22,096 nucleotides of DNA from Alphaproteobacteria bacterium. GTDB lineage: Bacteria > Pseudomonadota > Alphaproteobacteria > Bin95. The notes beneath the pieces were generated by a model. It was not told the origin of the DNA, ran no database searches, and saw only the letters and a program-made list of their open reading frames with translations. Below, piece after piece: positions 1 to 8,048 of this stretch (within the stretch, counting starts at the first letter, position 1; every line of letters begins with the position of its first letter). The stretch covers positions 1 through 22,096 of the forward strand of contig JAJECF010000064.1 of NCBI GenBank assembly GCA_022822125.1, given 5' to 3'. The position numbers and the translations under genes are program-made.

Positions 1-58
1 GGGTCGCCTCCGCGGTCACTTGTGGCTGTTGCAAACCCAAAATACCGCCAGGCGACCC
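1..58. repeat. Imperfect inverted repeat at the left edge
   Basis: Bases 1-9 (GGGTCGCCT) are exactly complementary to bases 50-58 (AGGCGACCC). Inside them, bases 12-16 (GCGGT) pair with 44-48 (ACCGC), leaving a two-by-one internal loop and an apical loop of 27 bases. No T-run follows, so it is not a standard intrinsic terminator. It could be the end of an upstream feature cut by the window or a structured leader of the gene at 109. The repeat might extend further left, outside what I can see. Confidence 0.5.
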
Positions 59-108
59 CGGAACCGAAAACAGCTACACCGAAATCATCTCAGATCAGCG
101 CAGAAACC

Positions 109-564
109 ATGTCCGCTCGACGGTTCTGCAAGAGGCTCGGCGGGTTCCAGTATAGGAAAGGCGTCGTGGACTGGATCGTGGCCCACCCGGAGGCGGCGAC
201 TGCTTTGGCGACGATGGCCCTTGTCGCCGTCGGGCTTGTCATCGGCGGCGGGCAGATCGCGGTGGTCTGGCACGGCATTTCCGCGATGCGCCGCTCCGGC
301 GAACGCCGCGAACGCGAGCGTGATCGCCGCCACCGCGAGGCGATGGACAGGCATGAACGCGTCCACCGCGAAACCATGGACAGAATGGCCGACGATCGGC
401 GCGAGTCGCAGGAGCGGCATCGCGAGGCGATGGAATCGCTGGCCGAGGAGCGGCGCCGGTCGCAAGAGCGGCACCGCGAGGCAATGGAAACGATCGCAAG
501 CCAGCGAAATGCGCTCGAGGCCCTGATCGAACGAACGGCCCCCCGCGCCGTGCCGGCGGAGTGA
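109..564 (+). CDS. Small membrane-anchored protein with charged 18-residue helical repeats
   Basis: I do not recognise a named family. From the ATG at 109 the protein has 151 residues: a short basic N-terminus, one hydrophobic segment at about residues 25-50 (ALATMALVAVGLVIGGG...), then a long Arg/Glu-rich, proline-free tail that should form one extended helix or coiled coil. The tail holds three successive 18-residue units (coding bases 337-390, 391-444 and 445-498), the last two sharing RRxSQERHREAMExxA. An in-frame GTG at 22 would add 29 residues but lies inside the 1-58 inverted repeat and gives a Pro/Thr-rich, unstructured extension, so I prefer 109. Neither start has a strong ribosome binding site. 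The most likely form is a membrane anchor with a cytoplasmic helical rod. It converges on the amidohydrolase gene, nine bases between stops. Confidence 0.6.
   Translation: MSARRFCKRLGGFQYRKGVVDWIVAHPEAATALATMALVAVGLVIGGGQIAVVWHGISAMRRSGERRERERDRRHREAMDRHERVHRETMDRMADDRRESQERHREAMESLAEERRRSQERHREAMETIASQRNALEALIERTAPRAVPAE
337..498 (+). repeat. Three tandem 54-bp coding repeats
   Basis: Three in-frame 54-base units follow one another at 337-390, 391-444 and 445-498. The translations align as EAMDRHERVHRETMDRMA, DDRRESQERHREAMESLA and EERRRSQERHREAMETIA. The second and third are clearly close copies at DNA level, the first more diverged. Eighteen residues equal five turns of an alpha helix, so every unit presents the same face. 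Confidence 0.7.
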
Positions 565-573
565 AGCCGCGCC

Positions 574-1809
574 TCAGGCCGCCTTCCGCGTCCCTTCCTT
601 CTTCGGCAGGTTGAAGAGGCGGGCGGCGTTGCGGCCGAGAATGTTGCGTTTCTGGTCTTCGGTGAGGAACGGGATGTCGTAGATCGCGCGCGGGGCGTCG
701 AAGTCGAAATGCGGCCAGTCCGAGGCGTAGAGAAGCTGGGTCTCGGCGTTTATCATCTCAAGGGTCGCCTTCAGGCCCACCTCGCTGCTCTTCTCCAGCG
801 GCTGGCAGGTGTAGAAGCAGCTCTCGCGCATGTAGTCCGACGGCATTTTCGTCAGCAGCGGCGCCTCGCTCTGGCGCATCAGATACTGGTCGTCGAGGCG
901 CTGCATCAGGAACGGCACCCAGGAAAGCCCGCTCTCGACCCAAAGACTGTTCAGCTTCGGGAACCGCTCCGGGATGCCGTTCAGGATCCAGTTGGTCATA
1001 TGCACGAGGTTGCACCACACGAAGCCCAGCGCATGCATGCCGAGGAAGCTGTTGCAGGTCGCCAGCGAGGGGTCCTGCCAATGGTAGCCGGCATGGAAGG
1101 CGATGGGCTTGCCGGTTTCCTCGATCATGCGGTAGAGGCGCATATATTCGTTGGCATGCACTGGCTTGTAGCGCGTTGAGGTGACGGTGAAGCCGATGAT
1201 GTTCGGATTGGCGCCGAACTCCTCGACCGTGCGGCAGGCGGCGTCCGGCGAGTTGAAGGGCAGCACGGCGAGCGACAGGATGCCGTCCTCGGCCGAGAGC
1301 ACGTTATCCGCCAGCCAGCGGTTGTAGGCGTGCGACAGCACCGCCTCCATCTCCACCTGCGGGTGCATGCCGATGAACAGCATCGGCGTCGGGAAGAGCA
1401 CCATGTAATCGACGCATAGCGCGTCCATCGCCCGGCGGGTGAGCGCCACGTCCAGATGCACGCCCGGCTCGTCCACCTTCTCGCGCCGCGAGGACTGGTG
1501 CGGGATGCGCCCGCCGACATCCTGGTAGCGCAGGCCGAGATCGCCGTTGAGGCCGTAGGGCGGCGCGCCGATGCGCTCCTTCTGGTACATCGTCGCCTGG
1601 TGGCGGAGCACCGGATCCTCGATATAGTCGATGATCTCGTGCCAGTGGACGGTCTCGACATGGTGCGCGTCGATATCGACGATCGTCCAGTCCGCATAGC
1701 CCGCCTTGCGGGCATGGGCGCGAGCATGGGCCAGATAGTCGCGCGTGTCGGTCTCGGTGCCCATCTCCTGCACGGGCATCGCGCTGGCGTTTCGAATCAC
1801 GGCATCCAT
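574..1809 (-). CDS. Amidohydrolase family protein (amidohydrolase_2, ACMSD-like)
   Basis: This 411-residue protein is a metal-dependent TIM-barrel hydrolase or decarboxylase of the amidohydrolase_2 type. The first metal motif is VDIDAHHVE near residues 44-52, the usual D-x-D-x-H form at the end of strand 1. A later His lies in AFHAGYHW, and the metal-ligand Asp lies in the C-terminal LLYASDWPHFDFD. Such enzymes hydrolyse or decarboxylate ring-cleavage products and other small acids; the substrate here cannot be read from sequence. The ATG at 1809 is preceded by AAGGAGG, which overlaps the stop of the upstream gene (four bases between the CDSs). It is therefore almost certainly co-transcribed with the 125-residue protein and the Rieske protein and is the last gene of the minus-strand operon. 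Confidence 0.88.
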   Translation of the reverse strand: MDAVIRNASAMPVQEMGTETDTRDYLAHARAHARKAGYADWTIVDIDAHHVETVHWHEIIDYIEDPVLRHQATMYQKERIGAPPYGLNGDLGLRYQDVGGRIPHQSSRREKVDEPGVHLDVALTRRAMDALCVDYMVLFPTPMLFIGMHPQVEMEAVLSHAYNRWLADNVLSAEDGILSLAVLPFNSPDAACRTVEEFGANPNIIGFTVTSTRYKPVHANEYMRLYRMIEETGKPIAFHAGYHWQDPSLATCNSFLGMHALGFVWCNLVHMTNWILNGIPERFPKLNSLWVESGLSWVPFLMQRLDDQYLMRQSEAPLLTKMPSDYMRESCFYTCQPLEKSSEVGLKATLEMINAETQLLYASDWPHFDFDAPRAIYDIPFLTEDQKRNILGRNAARLFNLPKKEGTRKAA

Positions 1810-1813
1810 GGGC

Positions 1814-2191
1814 TCAGGCCTCCTTCTCGGCGGCCGCCGGCGCGGCCTCGCTCAAATGGTAGTCCTCCGGACGGCGGCGCGACCAGAGGCCGAATTCCAT
1901 CGGCCCGAGGCGCAGCGCCCGCAGCAATTCGGTGACGGCGGTGAGCGCCTCGGTTGGCGTCACCACCTCGTCATAGCGCCCGTGCAGCGGGCGGAAGGTG
2001 CGGTCCTCGCCGTCCGCCTTGGCGGCGTAGAGCTTGACGGCGGCGGTCATCAGGTCGGCGACCGCGCTGTCGGGTATCCGGTGGGCCTCGCCGCGCTCCA
2101 CGGCCTCGGCGGCCAATGTCCAAAGGCGGCGCGCGTCCTCGTCGAATCCCGCATAGGCGTCGTTATGCCCCCTCAGGTCAGAGGGAGACAT
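1814..2191 (-). CDS. Conserved-looking 125-residue protein of unknown function, Rieske/amidohydrolase partner
   Basis: I do not recognise a domain. The 125-residue product starts MSPSDLRGHNDAYAGFDEDA, is predicted mostly helical (runs such as ARRLWTLAAEAVERGEAH and TEALTAVTELLRALR), and has no membrane segment, signal peptide or cysteine. The ATG at 2191 overlaps the 3' end of the Rieske gene by 14 bases and is preceded by GGAGAGG; the reading frame stays open further upstream, but that part is a shadow of the Rieske gene. The tight overlap on one side and a four-base gap to the amidohydrolase on the other mark it as a subunit or accessory of that pair. A role as a small partner that docks the Rieske protein is only inference. 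Confidence 0.75.
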   Translation of the reverse strand: MSPSDLRGHNDAYAGFDEDARRLWTLAAEAVERGEAHRIPDSAVADLMTAAVKLYAAKADGEDRTFRPLHGRYDEVVTPTEALTAVTELLRALRLGPMEFGLWSRRRPEDYHLSEAAPAAAEKEA

Positions 2192-2546
2192 AGACCTCTC
2201 CGTTCTGCACCTGCACCGCGACGGGCTCCAGCGCCATGCCGTCATTGCCGGGGTGACGGCCGGTGCGGATGTCGTATTCGAGCCCGTGCCACGGGCAGAC
2301 GATATTGACCCGCTCCTCGTCATAGCGCCGTCCGAGGGAGCGGCGCGCGGCGTCGAGCGTTTCGAGAACGCGGTTGTAGATCCGCCCCTGGCAGACGGGG
2401 CCGCCCTGGTGCGGACAGTTGTTGCGCCAGGCGTAGAAACCGTCATCGAGGCGGAAGACACCAATCTCCTCGCCGCCGACCTCGACAACCTTCCTCGCGG
2501 GCAGCGGCGCGAATTCCTCGACCGACCCGACCCTCACCGTCTCCAT
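2178..2546 (-). CDS. Small Rieske [2Fe-2S] protein with a long inter-ligand insertion
   Basis: This 122-residue protein carries the two Rieske cluster motifs: C44-P-H46 in NNCPHQGG and C84-P-W-H87 in CPWHGLEYD. It should be a soluble one-electron carrier, ferredoxin-like in length. The ligand pairs are separated by 37 residues (a span rich in Arg, Asp and Glu, including ETLDAARRSLGRRYDEE), about twice the spacing of ordinary Rieske ferredoxins (roughly 15-18). I chose the ATG at 2546 because GGGAGG lies just upstream and the product then begins METVRVGSVEEF, the usual first strand of the fold; an in-frame ATG at 2603 would add 19 low-complexity residues. The partner oxygenase or reductase is not obvious. 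The nearest catalytic neighbour is the amidohydrolase. Confidence 0.85.
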   Translation of the reverse strand: METVRVGSVEEFAPLPARKVVEVGGEEIGVFRLDDGFYAWRNNCPHQGGPVCQGRIYNRVLETLDAARRSLGRRYDEERVNIVCPWHGLEYDIRTGRHPGNDGMALEPVAVQVQNGEVYVSL

Positions 2547-2605
2547 CGACCGCTGCCTCCCTGTCGTCGGCGCCATTCTGGCGGCGGACAGGGCGCGCGT
2601 CAATT

Positions 2606-4150
2606 TTACGTCCCTTCATACGCATCAGCGAAGGCCTGCAGCGCGGCGAAGAGTTCGCGGTCGTTGACGATGCGGGGCACCTTGTTCTGGCCGCCGAGCT
2701 TGCCGCGGCTCTTCATCCATGCGGCGAAACCGCCAGGAGGAAGGATGCGGACGCGCGCGGCGTCCAGGCCGTAGCCGCCCGCGCGGTGGGCGTCATAATC
2801 GTCATTGAGGCGACAGAGCGCGGCGTCCAGCGTTTCGGCGAAGCGGGCCTGCCGCGCGGCGTCGGGGCCGCCGGCTTCCGCCCCGAACTCCACGATGTAG
2901 AGATGGCCCCCGCGCGCGCCGGTCTCGTCCGGAAACAGGCTGCCGGCGGCAAAGTCGTTGACCGTCGCGCCGATGGACCTTGCGGCCTCCGCCACGGCGC
3001 GCTCGACCTCGGCGCCGATCACATGTTCGCCGAAAGCGGACAGCATGTAGCTCGTCCGCCCGGTGACGAGGACGCGCGGCGGATTGCGTTCGACCAGGGT
3101 CACCGTGTCGCCGACGAGGTAGCGCCAGAGGCCGGCGCAGGTGGTGATGGCGAGCGCATAGTCGACGCCTGGCTCCGCATCGCCCACCCAGCGGCAGTCC
3201 GGTTCGGCGCTGCCCAGCCGGTCGAGGGGAACGAATTCGTAGAAAATGCCGGTGTCGAGCAGCAGCCGGAGGCCCTCGCCGTCCCCGCGGTCGGCGATGG
3301 CGAAAAAGCCTTCGCTGGCCGGATAGACCTCGCGCGTCTGGGCGCCGCTGCCTTCGAGCAAGGCCGCGAACCGGTCGCGATAGGGCGCCCAGGCGACGCC
3401 GCCATGGCTCAGCATTTCGAGCCGGGGCCAGATATCGGCGACCCTGCCGGACCCGCTGCCGGCGATCTCTGCCAGGCGCTCGAAAAAGATCAGCAGCCAG
3501 CTCGGCGTGCCGGCCACGCCCGAAATCTCTTCGTCCAGGGAGCGCGCCGCAAAGCGGCCGATCTTCTCCTCCCAGTCAACGATGCTCTCCAGGTCGCGCG
3601 GCGGGAAGTAGCGCAGCCTGGCCCAGCCGGGCATTTCCGCCGCGGCGATGCCGCTCAGATCGCCGCTGAAGACGTCCGGCGCCTGACGGACCAGCCCGGT
3701 CGAGCCGCCGAGCATGAAGACGCGGCCCGCCAGCAGCCGGCTTTCCGGCCGGTTGGCGAGATGGTGGACCATCAGGTCGGCGCCCGCGCGCACATTGGAC
3801 CGGCGCATCTCCGGGCTGAGGGGGATGTATTTCGTCGCGCCGGTCGCGGTTCCGGAGGATACGGCGAACCACGGAACGCGCCCCGGCCAGGTGCAGTTCG
3901 TCAGGCGGGGAAAGGGCTCGCGCCAGTAGCTTTCCCAGAAGGCGTCATAGTCCCTGAGCGGAACGCGCGAGCGGAAGTCGTCGAGGGACCGGACCCCGGG
4001 AAAATCGTGGTCCCGCCCGAATTTCGTGCGGCGGGCCTTGCGGACGAGGGACGACAGGACGCGGCGCTGCGTCTGCTGCGGGTCCATATGCGCCAGACGC
4101 CGAAGGCGTTGGCGGGCATAAACCCGGAGAAGCCAGGTCGCATCATACAT
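2606..4150 (-). CDS. GH3 auxin-responsive-promoter family protein (acyl-adenylating amide synthetase)
   Basis: This 514-residue protein belongs to the GH3 branch of the ANL adenylating superfamily. Plant members activate a carboxylic acid with ATP and join it to an amino acid; bacterial members are less well studied. The three GH3 signatures are visible: SSGTATGATKYIPLS at about 98-112 (phosphate-binding loop), YPASEGFF at 276-283 and WRYLVGDTVTLVE at about 342-354. The C-terminal lid follows (VTGRTSYMLSAFGEHV). The length is slightly below plant GH3 (about 580-610). The ATG at 4150 has GGAGGGGGAG upstream and lies 29 bases after the penicillin-acylase stop; a longer open frame upstream to 4543 only shadows that gene. 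The next gene, Rieske, starts 59 bases downstream. The substrate is unknown, but the neighbouring amidase suggests an acyl-amide pathway. Confidence 0.87.
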   Translation of the reverse strand: MYDATWLLRVYARQRLRRLAHMDPQQTQRRVLSSLVRKARRTKFGRDHDFPGVRSLDDFRSRVPLRDYDAFWESYWREPFPRLTNCTWPGRVPWFAVSSGTATGATKYIPLSPEMRRSNVRAGADLMVHHLANRPESRLLAGRVFMLGGSTGLVRQAPDVFSGDLSGIAAAEMPGWARLRYFPPRDLESIVDWEEKIGRFAARSLDEEISGVAGTPSWLLIFFERLAEIAGSGSGRVADIWPRLEMLSHGGVAWAPYRDRFAALLEGSGAQTREVYPASEGFFAIADRGDGEGLRLLLDTGIFYEFVPLDRLGSAEPDCRWVGDAEPGVDYALAITTCAGLWRYLVGDTVTLVERNPPRVLVTGRTSYMLSAFGEHVIGAEVERAVAEAARSIGATVNDFAAGSLFPDETGARGGHLYIVEFGAEAGGPDAARQARFAETLDAALCRLNDDYDAHRAGGYGLDAARVRILPPGGFAAWMKSRGKLGGQNKVPRIVNDRELFAALQAFADAYEGT

Positions 4151-4179
4151 GGTCGGCTGCCCGGTCTCCCCCTCCGGCG

Positions 4180-6462
4180 TCAGTTCTCCAGGGTCAGCAC
4201 ATGCGGAAAGCCCGCGCGGACCTCGGACGACGTGAGCGGCATGCGCACATACTCGCCCCGGCGCCACAACTCCCACTGGTCGAGCATGGTCGAACTGTTG
4301 AACCAGCCGTCCTGCCCGCCGAGCAGGACGAAATAATTCTCGTCCGGGTCCGACAGGTCCGAAATATGGCGCGCATTGGACCCGTAGGTGACCCCGTGGC
4401 GCTCTGCCGTGGCGTTGTGCGCGGTCTTCATCACCGTCTCCGAGCTCCCGCCGACGCCCTCTTCGACAAAACGGAACTTGCCGCCGATGAGCGGAATGCG
4501 GGAGAGCGGATGGGCGAGGCGGAGGCGGTGCATGTCTCCCCAATCGGCGAAGGCGTCGAGGCCGTCCGCGGCGGCGCGAAGCCCGGCGGCAAGCGCCGCG
4601 CGCAGGGTGGCCTCATCCGCAGCGGCGATATCCTCCGCCAGCAGCGCCGTGCCCCGGCGCATCTTCGCGAAGGCTTCGCCATCGACTTCGCCGTAGCGAA
4701 GGACATAGAAGCGCTGCGCGAAGCCGTGGCGAAACTGCTCGAACGTGACCGCGCCCCGGGATTCGCGCCGGTATGCGCCGTCCCATTCTCGCAGCCGTTC
4801 GATCGCCCGGGCGCTTTCGGCCTCGGCCGCTTCGGCCAGCTTCAGCCCGTCAAGTCTGGCAAGGAAGAGGTCGCGCAGGGCCGCGGAGGAGGGCATGTAC
4901 ACGTCCCGCTGCAGCGCCTTGAGAGCTTCGATATCCACCGCCGTTTCGTCTGCGAGCAGCGCGGTCATGCGCCGCACGCGGTCGTCGGGGGAGAAGAAGA
5001 ACCCGACGGGCATGTCCGTCTCCGACGGGCGGTTGTTGGCCGAGACCAGGAAGCCGGTTTCCGGATTGAGGCTCCAGGGAAGGTCTGTTGCGCTGCGCAT
5101 GGCGCCCCAGGAGGCATCGTGCGCGGCGGTGTCCTGGAAAATATCGTCGGGCGCGCCCCGGCGCGTGGGCAGCCGCACCGCCATGACCTGGCCGATATTC
5201 CCGTCCCTGTCCGCATAGAGCATGTTCTGTCCCGGCACGGCGAAGCGGTCGAAGGCGGCGCGGAACTCCGGGAAGCTCGCCGCCCGGCTCGCCGCGAGCA
5301 TCGCGCCGATCTCGTCGCTTGCGCTGTGCCCGGTCCATTTCAGCGCAAGCGGCGGCAGGTCGAACTTCGAGAGGAGCGGCGTGTCGGTCACGATCGGCCC
5401 CCAGCGGGTCTCGCGGACGGTTATCTCCTCGCCGAACCACCAGCGCACGCCGATCCGTTCGCGCCGCTCCGCGATGTCGGCCTCGGGTATGTCCTCGACA
5501 TCGTAGAGGTCGCTGGAGGCCGCGCGCATGTTCGTGCCGCCCCAGGCGATCTGCGGGTTGCGGCCGATGGCGAAGATCGGCAGGCCCGGCGCCATCAGCC
5601 CGACCGCATGATAGGAGGGAGAGCGCAGGCCGGCGATCAGCCAGACATTGGGAATGAGAATGCCGAGATGGGGATCGTTGGCCATGAGCGCGCCGCCGGT
5701 GGCGCTGTGCCGGCCCGCCACGGCGACGCTGTTGCTGCCCGATTTCGGGATGCCGGCGATCCACTGCCGGATCGCGGCCATCCGCCCGGGTCCGCCGAAG
5801 CTGGCGAATGACGCGCTTCCTTCCTTCACCAGGCGCGCCCAGAGCTCGGGCCAGTCCGCCCGCGCGCGGAGCGGCAGCAGGTCGGCCCAGGCCAGCCAGT
5901 TCACATCGGTGCCTCCGAGGCGCCCGATGGCCAGGATGTCGGCAACGGTCCAGGGCTCCGGCTCCAGGCCCAGAATGCGGAAATCCTGCGGCAGTTCGCC
6001 GGCGCTGTCCTGGTAGTGGTTGACGCCGTCCACGAAGCGCCGGACCCAGAGCCGGGCGTCGTGGTCCATGCTTCGTTCGATCTCTGCTGCGGCGCGGCCG
6101 TAGGAGAGCGTGCGCAGGCCGCGGTCGATATCGACGCCGAGCGGCCCGACCATCTCGGACAACCGCCCGCGCGCGAGCATGCGCACCGTTGCCATCTGGC
6201 CCAGCCGCAAATGCGCATGCACGAGGCCGAGCGCGAACGCCGCATCGCTGTCGCTCTCCGCCTCGATGAAGGGAACCTGCCGCTCGTTCCAGCGGATCGT
6301 TACGCGCCCCTCCAATGGCAGGCCGCGTGTCGGAAACGCCTCGAGACGTGCGGCGACGCCCTTGGGCTTGGGCAAGGGCGCCAGCAGCGCACAGGCCGAG
6401 AGCAAGAGCGCCGCCGCACCGACGGCCAGTGCGGCGGCGGCAGAAGAGAAATTGGACGGCAT
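4180..6462 (-). CDS. Penicillin acylase family Ntn-hydrolase, predicted lipoprotein
   Basis: This 760-residue protein has the layout of a penicillin/acyl-homoserine-lactone acylase proenzyme. Residues 1-24 form a signal peptide ending in the lipobox LLLSAC, so Cys24 is probably lipidated and the enzyme faces the periplasm. The alpha chain runs to about residue 242. The autocatalytic cleavage site is G242/S243 in SGSNSVAVAG, making Ser243 the predicted N-terminal nucleophile of the beta chain. Downstream come family motifs NDPHLG, PGLPIFAIGRNPQIAWG and GQNMLYADRDGNIG. Members hydrolyse amide bonds of N-acyl compounds such as beta-lactam side chains and acyl-homoserine lactones. The ATG at 6462 has GGAGGA five bases upstream. 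It lies between the PrpD-like gene (55-base gap) and the GH3 gene (29-base gap) in the same direction. The exact substrate cannot be told. Confidence 0.92.
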   Translation of the reverse strand: MPSNFSSAAAALAVGAAALLLSACALLAPLPKPKGVAARLEAFPTRGLPLEGRVTIRWNERQVPFIEAESDSDAAFALGLVHAHLRLGQMATVRMLARGRLSEMVGPLGVDIDRGLRTLSYGRAAAEIERSMDHDARLWVRRFVDGVNHYQDSAGELPQDFRILGLEPEPWTVADILAIGRLGGTDVNWLAWADLLPLRARADWPELWARLVKEGSASFASFGGPGRMAAIRQWIAGIPKSGSNSVAVAGRHSATGGALMANDPHLGILIPNVWLIAGLRSPSYHAVGLMAPGLPIFAIGRNPQIAWGGTNMRAASSDLYDVEDIPEADIAERRERIGVRWWFGEEITVRETRWGPIVTDTPLLSKFDLPPLALKWTGHSASDEIGAMLAASRAASFPEFRAAFDRFAVPGQNMLYADRDGNIGQVMAVRLPTRRGAPDDIFQDTAAHDASWGAMRSATDLPWSLNPETGFLVSANNRPSETDMPVGFFFSPDDRVRRMTALLADETAVDIEALKALQRDVYMPSSAALRDLFLARLDGLKLAEAAEAESARAIERLREWDGAYRRESRGAVTFEQFRHGFAQRFYVLRYGEVDGEAFAKMRRGTALLAEDIAAADEATLRAALAAGLRAAADGLDAFADWGDMHRLRLAHPLSRIPLIGGKFRFVEEGVGGSSETVMKTAHNATAERHGVTYGSNARHISDLSDPDENYFVLLGGQDGWFNSSTMLDQWELWRRGEYVRMPLTSSEVRAGFPHVLTLEN

Positions 6463-6517
6463 CCGGTCCTCCGGTCGGGGCGCAGGACCGAAGCGGCGTC
6501 GATCCGCGTTTCGACAG

Positions 6518-7942
6518 TCAGCCCTCGCAGAGCGCGGCGTCGAACTCGCTCAGGTCGGGCGCGCGGTCCAGGCCCATGACGGCGTCGAAGATGCGTTCCC
6601 TGCGTTCGGGACTGACGGCGCGGTCGGCATTGTCCCGGAACTTGGCCGCGATATCCTCGGCCGAGAGCGGGTTGGCGTCCGAGCCGCGGTTGACCGCCTC
6701 GCGGTGGCGCAGTTCCCGTCCGTCGCGCGTGCGGACCCTGATCTCGCCGGAATAGTAGCGCGGGAAGGCCGAGTCCGGGTCGATGGCGAAATCCACCCGG
6801 TCCGCCAGGGCCAGCACATCGGGGTCGGAGATGGCGTCCGCGTCGATCTCGTCGAGCGTGAAGCGCCCGTGTTTGAGCGCGGCGGCGATGGTGTAGTGCA
6901 TCGAGAACTGCGCGTCGTAGCTGTTCTGCGGGCGCTTCTTGGTCTCCTCCGGCCGGCAGACGACATTGGCCTGCGCGTCCGCGATATAGCCGGTGATGCT
7001 GTCCACATCCTCCGGCCGGAGCCCGTGATCGCGCCGGAGCGCCAGCGCCGCATCGGCGAAGGCGTGGTTGAAATGGCAGGCGGGATAGGGTTTGAAGGCC
7101 ACGTTCTCCAGCTCCCACACCTCGCCCAGATCCGCCGTCGCCATGTCGAGGCGCGCCTCGTGGTCCGCGCCCAGATGCAGGTTGTAGAGGCCGTAGCGGC
7201 CCTCATAGGGCGCGCTCGGGCCCTGGAAGCCGCCGCCGGCGAGCGCGGCGGCGGTGATGCCCGCCACGGCCGCCCAGCCGGGATGGATGCGCTTGGTCCA
7301 GGCGCCGTCGGAAAGGAACTCCAGACTGCCGGCCGCCATGGAGAGCGCGATGCCCTGCGCCATTGCCGCCTCGCGCTCGGAAAGGCCGGCGAGGCGGGCG
7401 GCCGTCAGCGCCGCGCCGAACGCGCCGACAAGGCCGGTCGGGTGATGCCCGCGCAGATGAAAACCGCCCTGCGCCGCCTGGCCGATCCGGGACGACGCCT
7501 CGACGCCGACCAGATAGGCGGCCAGCAGGTCCCGCCCCGAGGCGCCGGACGCGAAGCCCTGCGCCAGCGCGGCGACGAAGGCCGAGGCCGACGCATGGAC
7601 CACGCCGTCGGAATGCGTGTCGTCATAGTCCAGGCCGTGGACGAGCGTGCCGTTGACCAGCGCCGCATCGCGCATCGGCAGGCGGACATCCGCACCGATC
7701 ACGGGCGACGGTCCTTCGCCGGCGAGGCCGCGCATGGCGTCCACCGTGCGCTGGCCGAATTCGTAGCCGGTCGAGGCGAGCGCAATGCCGATACAGTCCA
7801 GAATATGCAGGCGCGCGCGCTCCATCACCCGGTCCGGCACCGCCCGGTCGTCGAGCCCGCAGGCGAATTCCGCCAGCATGGCCGCTATCGGCCGGTTCGC
7901 CGCCGCCGTTCCTTCCGTCACTGCCGTCTGGAGCCCGTCCAT
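6518..7942 (-). CDS. MmgE/PrpD family protein
   Basis: This 474-residue protein matches the MmgE/PrpD fold, whose members include 2-methylcitrate dehydratase, cis-aconitate decarboxylase and epimerases of small dicarboxylates. Visible family features are the helical N-terminus ending in LHILDCIGIALAS, NGTLVHGLDYDDTH, GFHLRGHHPTG, KPYPACHFNHAFADAAL and the C-terminal segment with DGRELRHREAVNRGSDANPLS. The ATG at 7942 has GGGAGGA upstream at good spacing; the reading frame is open a further 192 bases upstream but that part runs past the promoter area and into the divergent exporter. It appears to be the first gene of the minus-strand operon. It lacks neighbouring prpB/prpC, so a role in the methylcitrate cycle is unlikely; a dehydratase or isomerase step on a different acid is more plausible. 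Confidence 0.88.
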   Translation of the reverse strand: MDGLQTAVTEGTAAANRPIAAMLAEFACGLDDRAVPDRVMERARLHILDCIGIALASTGYEFGQRTVDAMRGLAGEGPSPVIGADVRLPMRDAALVNGTLVHGLDYDDTHSDGVVHASASAFVAALAQGFASGASGRDLLAAYLVGVEASSRIGQAAQGGFHLRGHHPTGLVGAFGAALTAARLAGLSEREAAMAQGIALSMAAGSLEFLSDGAWTKRIHPGWAAVAGITAAALAGGGFQGPSAPYEGRYGLYNLHLGADHEARLDMATADLGEVWELENVAFKPYPACHFNHAFADAALALRRDHGLRPEDVDSITGYIADAQANVVCRPEETKKRPQNSYDAQFSMHYTIAAALKHGRFTLDEIDADAISDPDVLALADRVDFAIDPDSAFPRYYSGEIRVRTRDGRELRHREAVNRGSDANPLSAEDIAAKFRDNADRAVSPERRERIFDAVMGLDRAPDLSEFDAALCEG

Positions 7943-8048
7943 CGCGGTGTCCTCCCAGAAATGCCCCTGTCTTCGACGCCCATCATAGCCCGACGCGGCA
8001 ATTGCGGCTATTCCACTGCGATTGCCTCTTCGCCCGAACGGAACGCCC

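Noticed and set aside
22..108. GTG at 22 as the start of the first gene
   Set aside because: It sits in the loop of the 1-58 inverted repeat, lacks a ribosome binding site and adds an unstructured Pro/Thr-rich segment. ATG at 109 is preferred, with some doubt.
2786..4336. A 516-codon plus-strand frame opposite GH3
   Set aside because: No recognisable domain and low-complexity composition. The opposite strand carries the complete GH3 signatures.
6518..7942. Calling the MmgE/PrpD protein 2-methylcitrate dehydratase (prpD)
   Set aside because: No prpB or prpC nearby, and the family covers several reactions; the neighbours do not fit propionate use.
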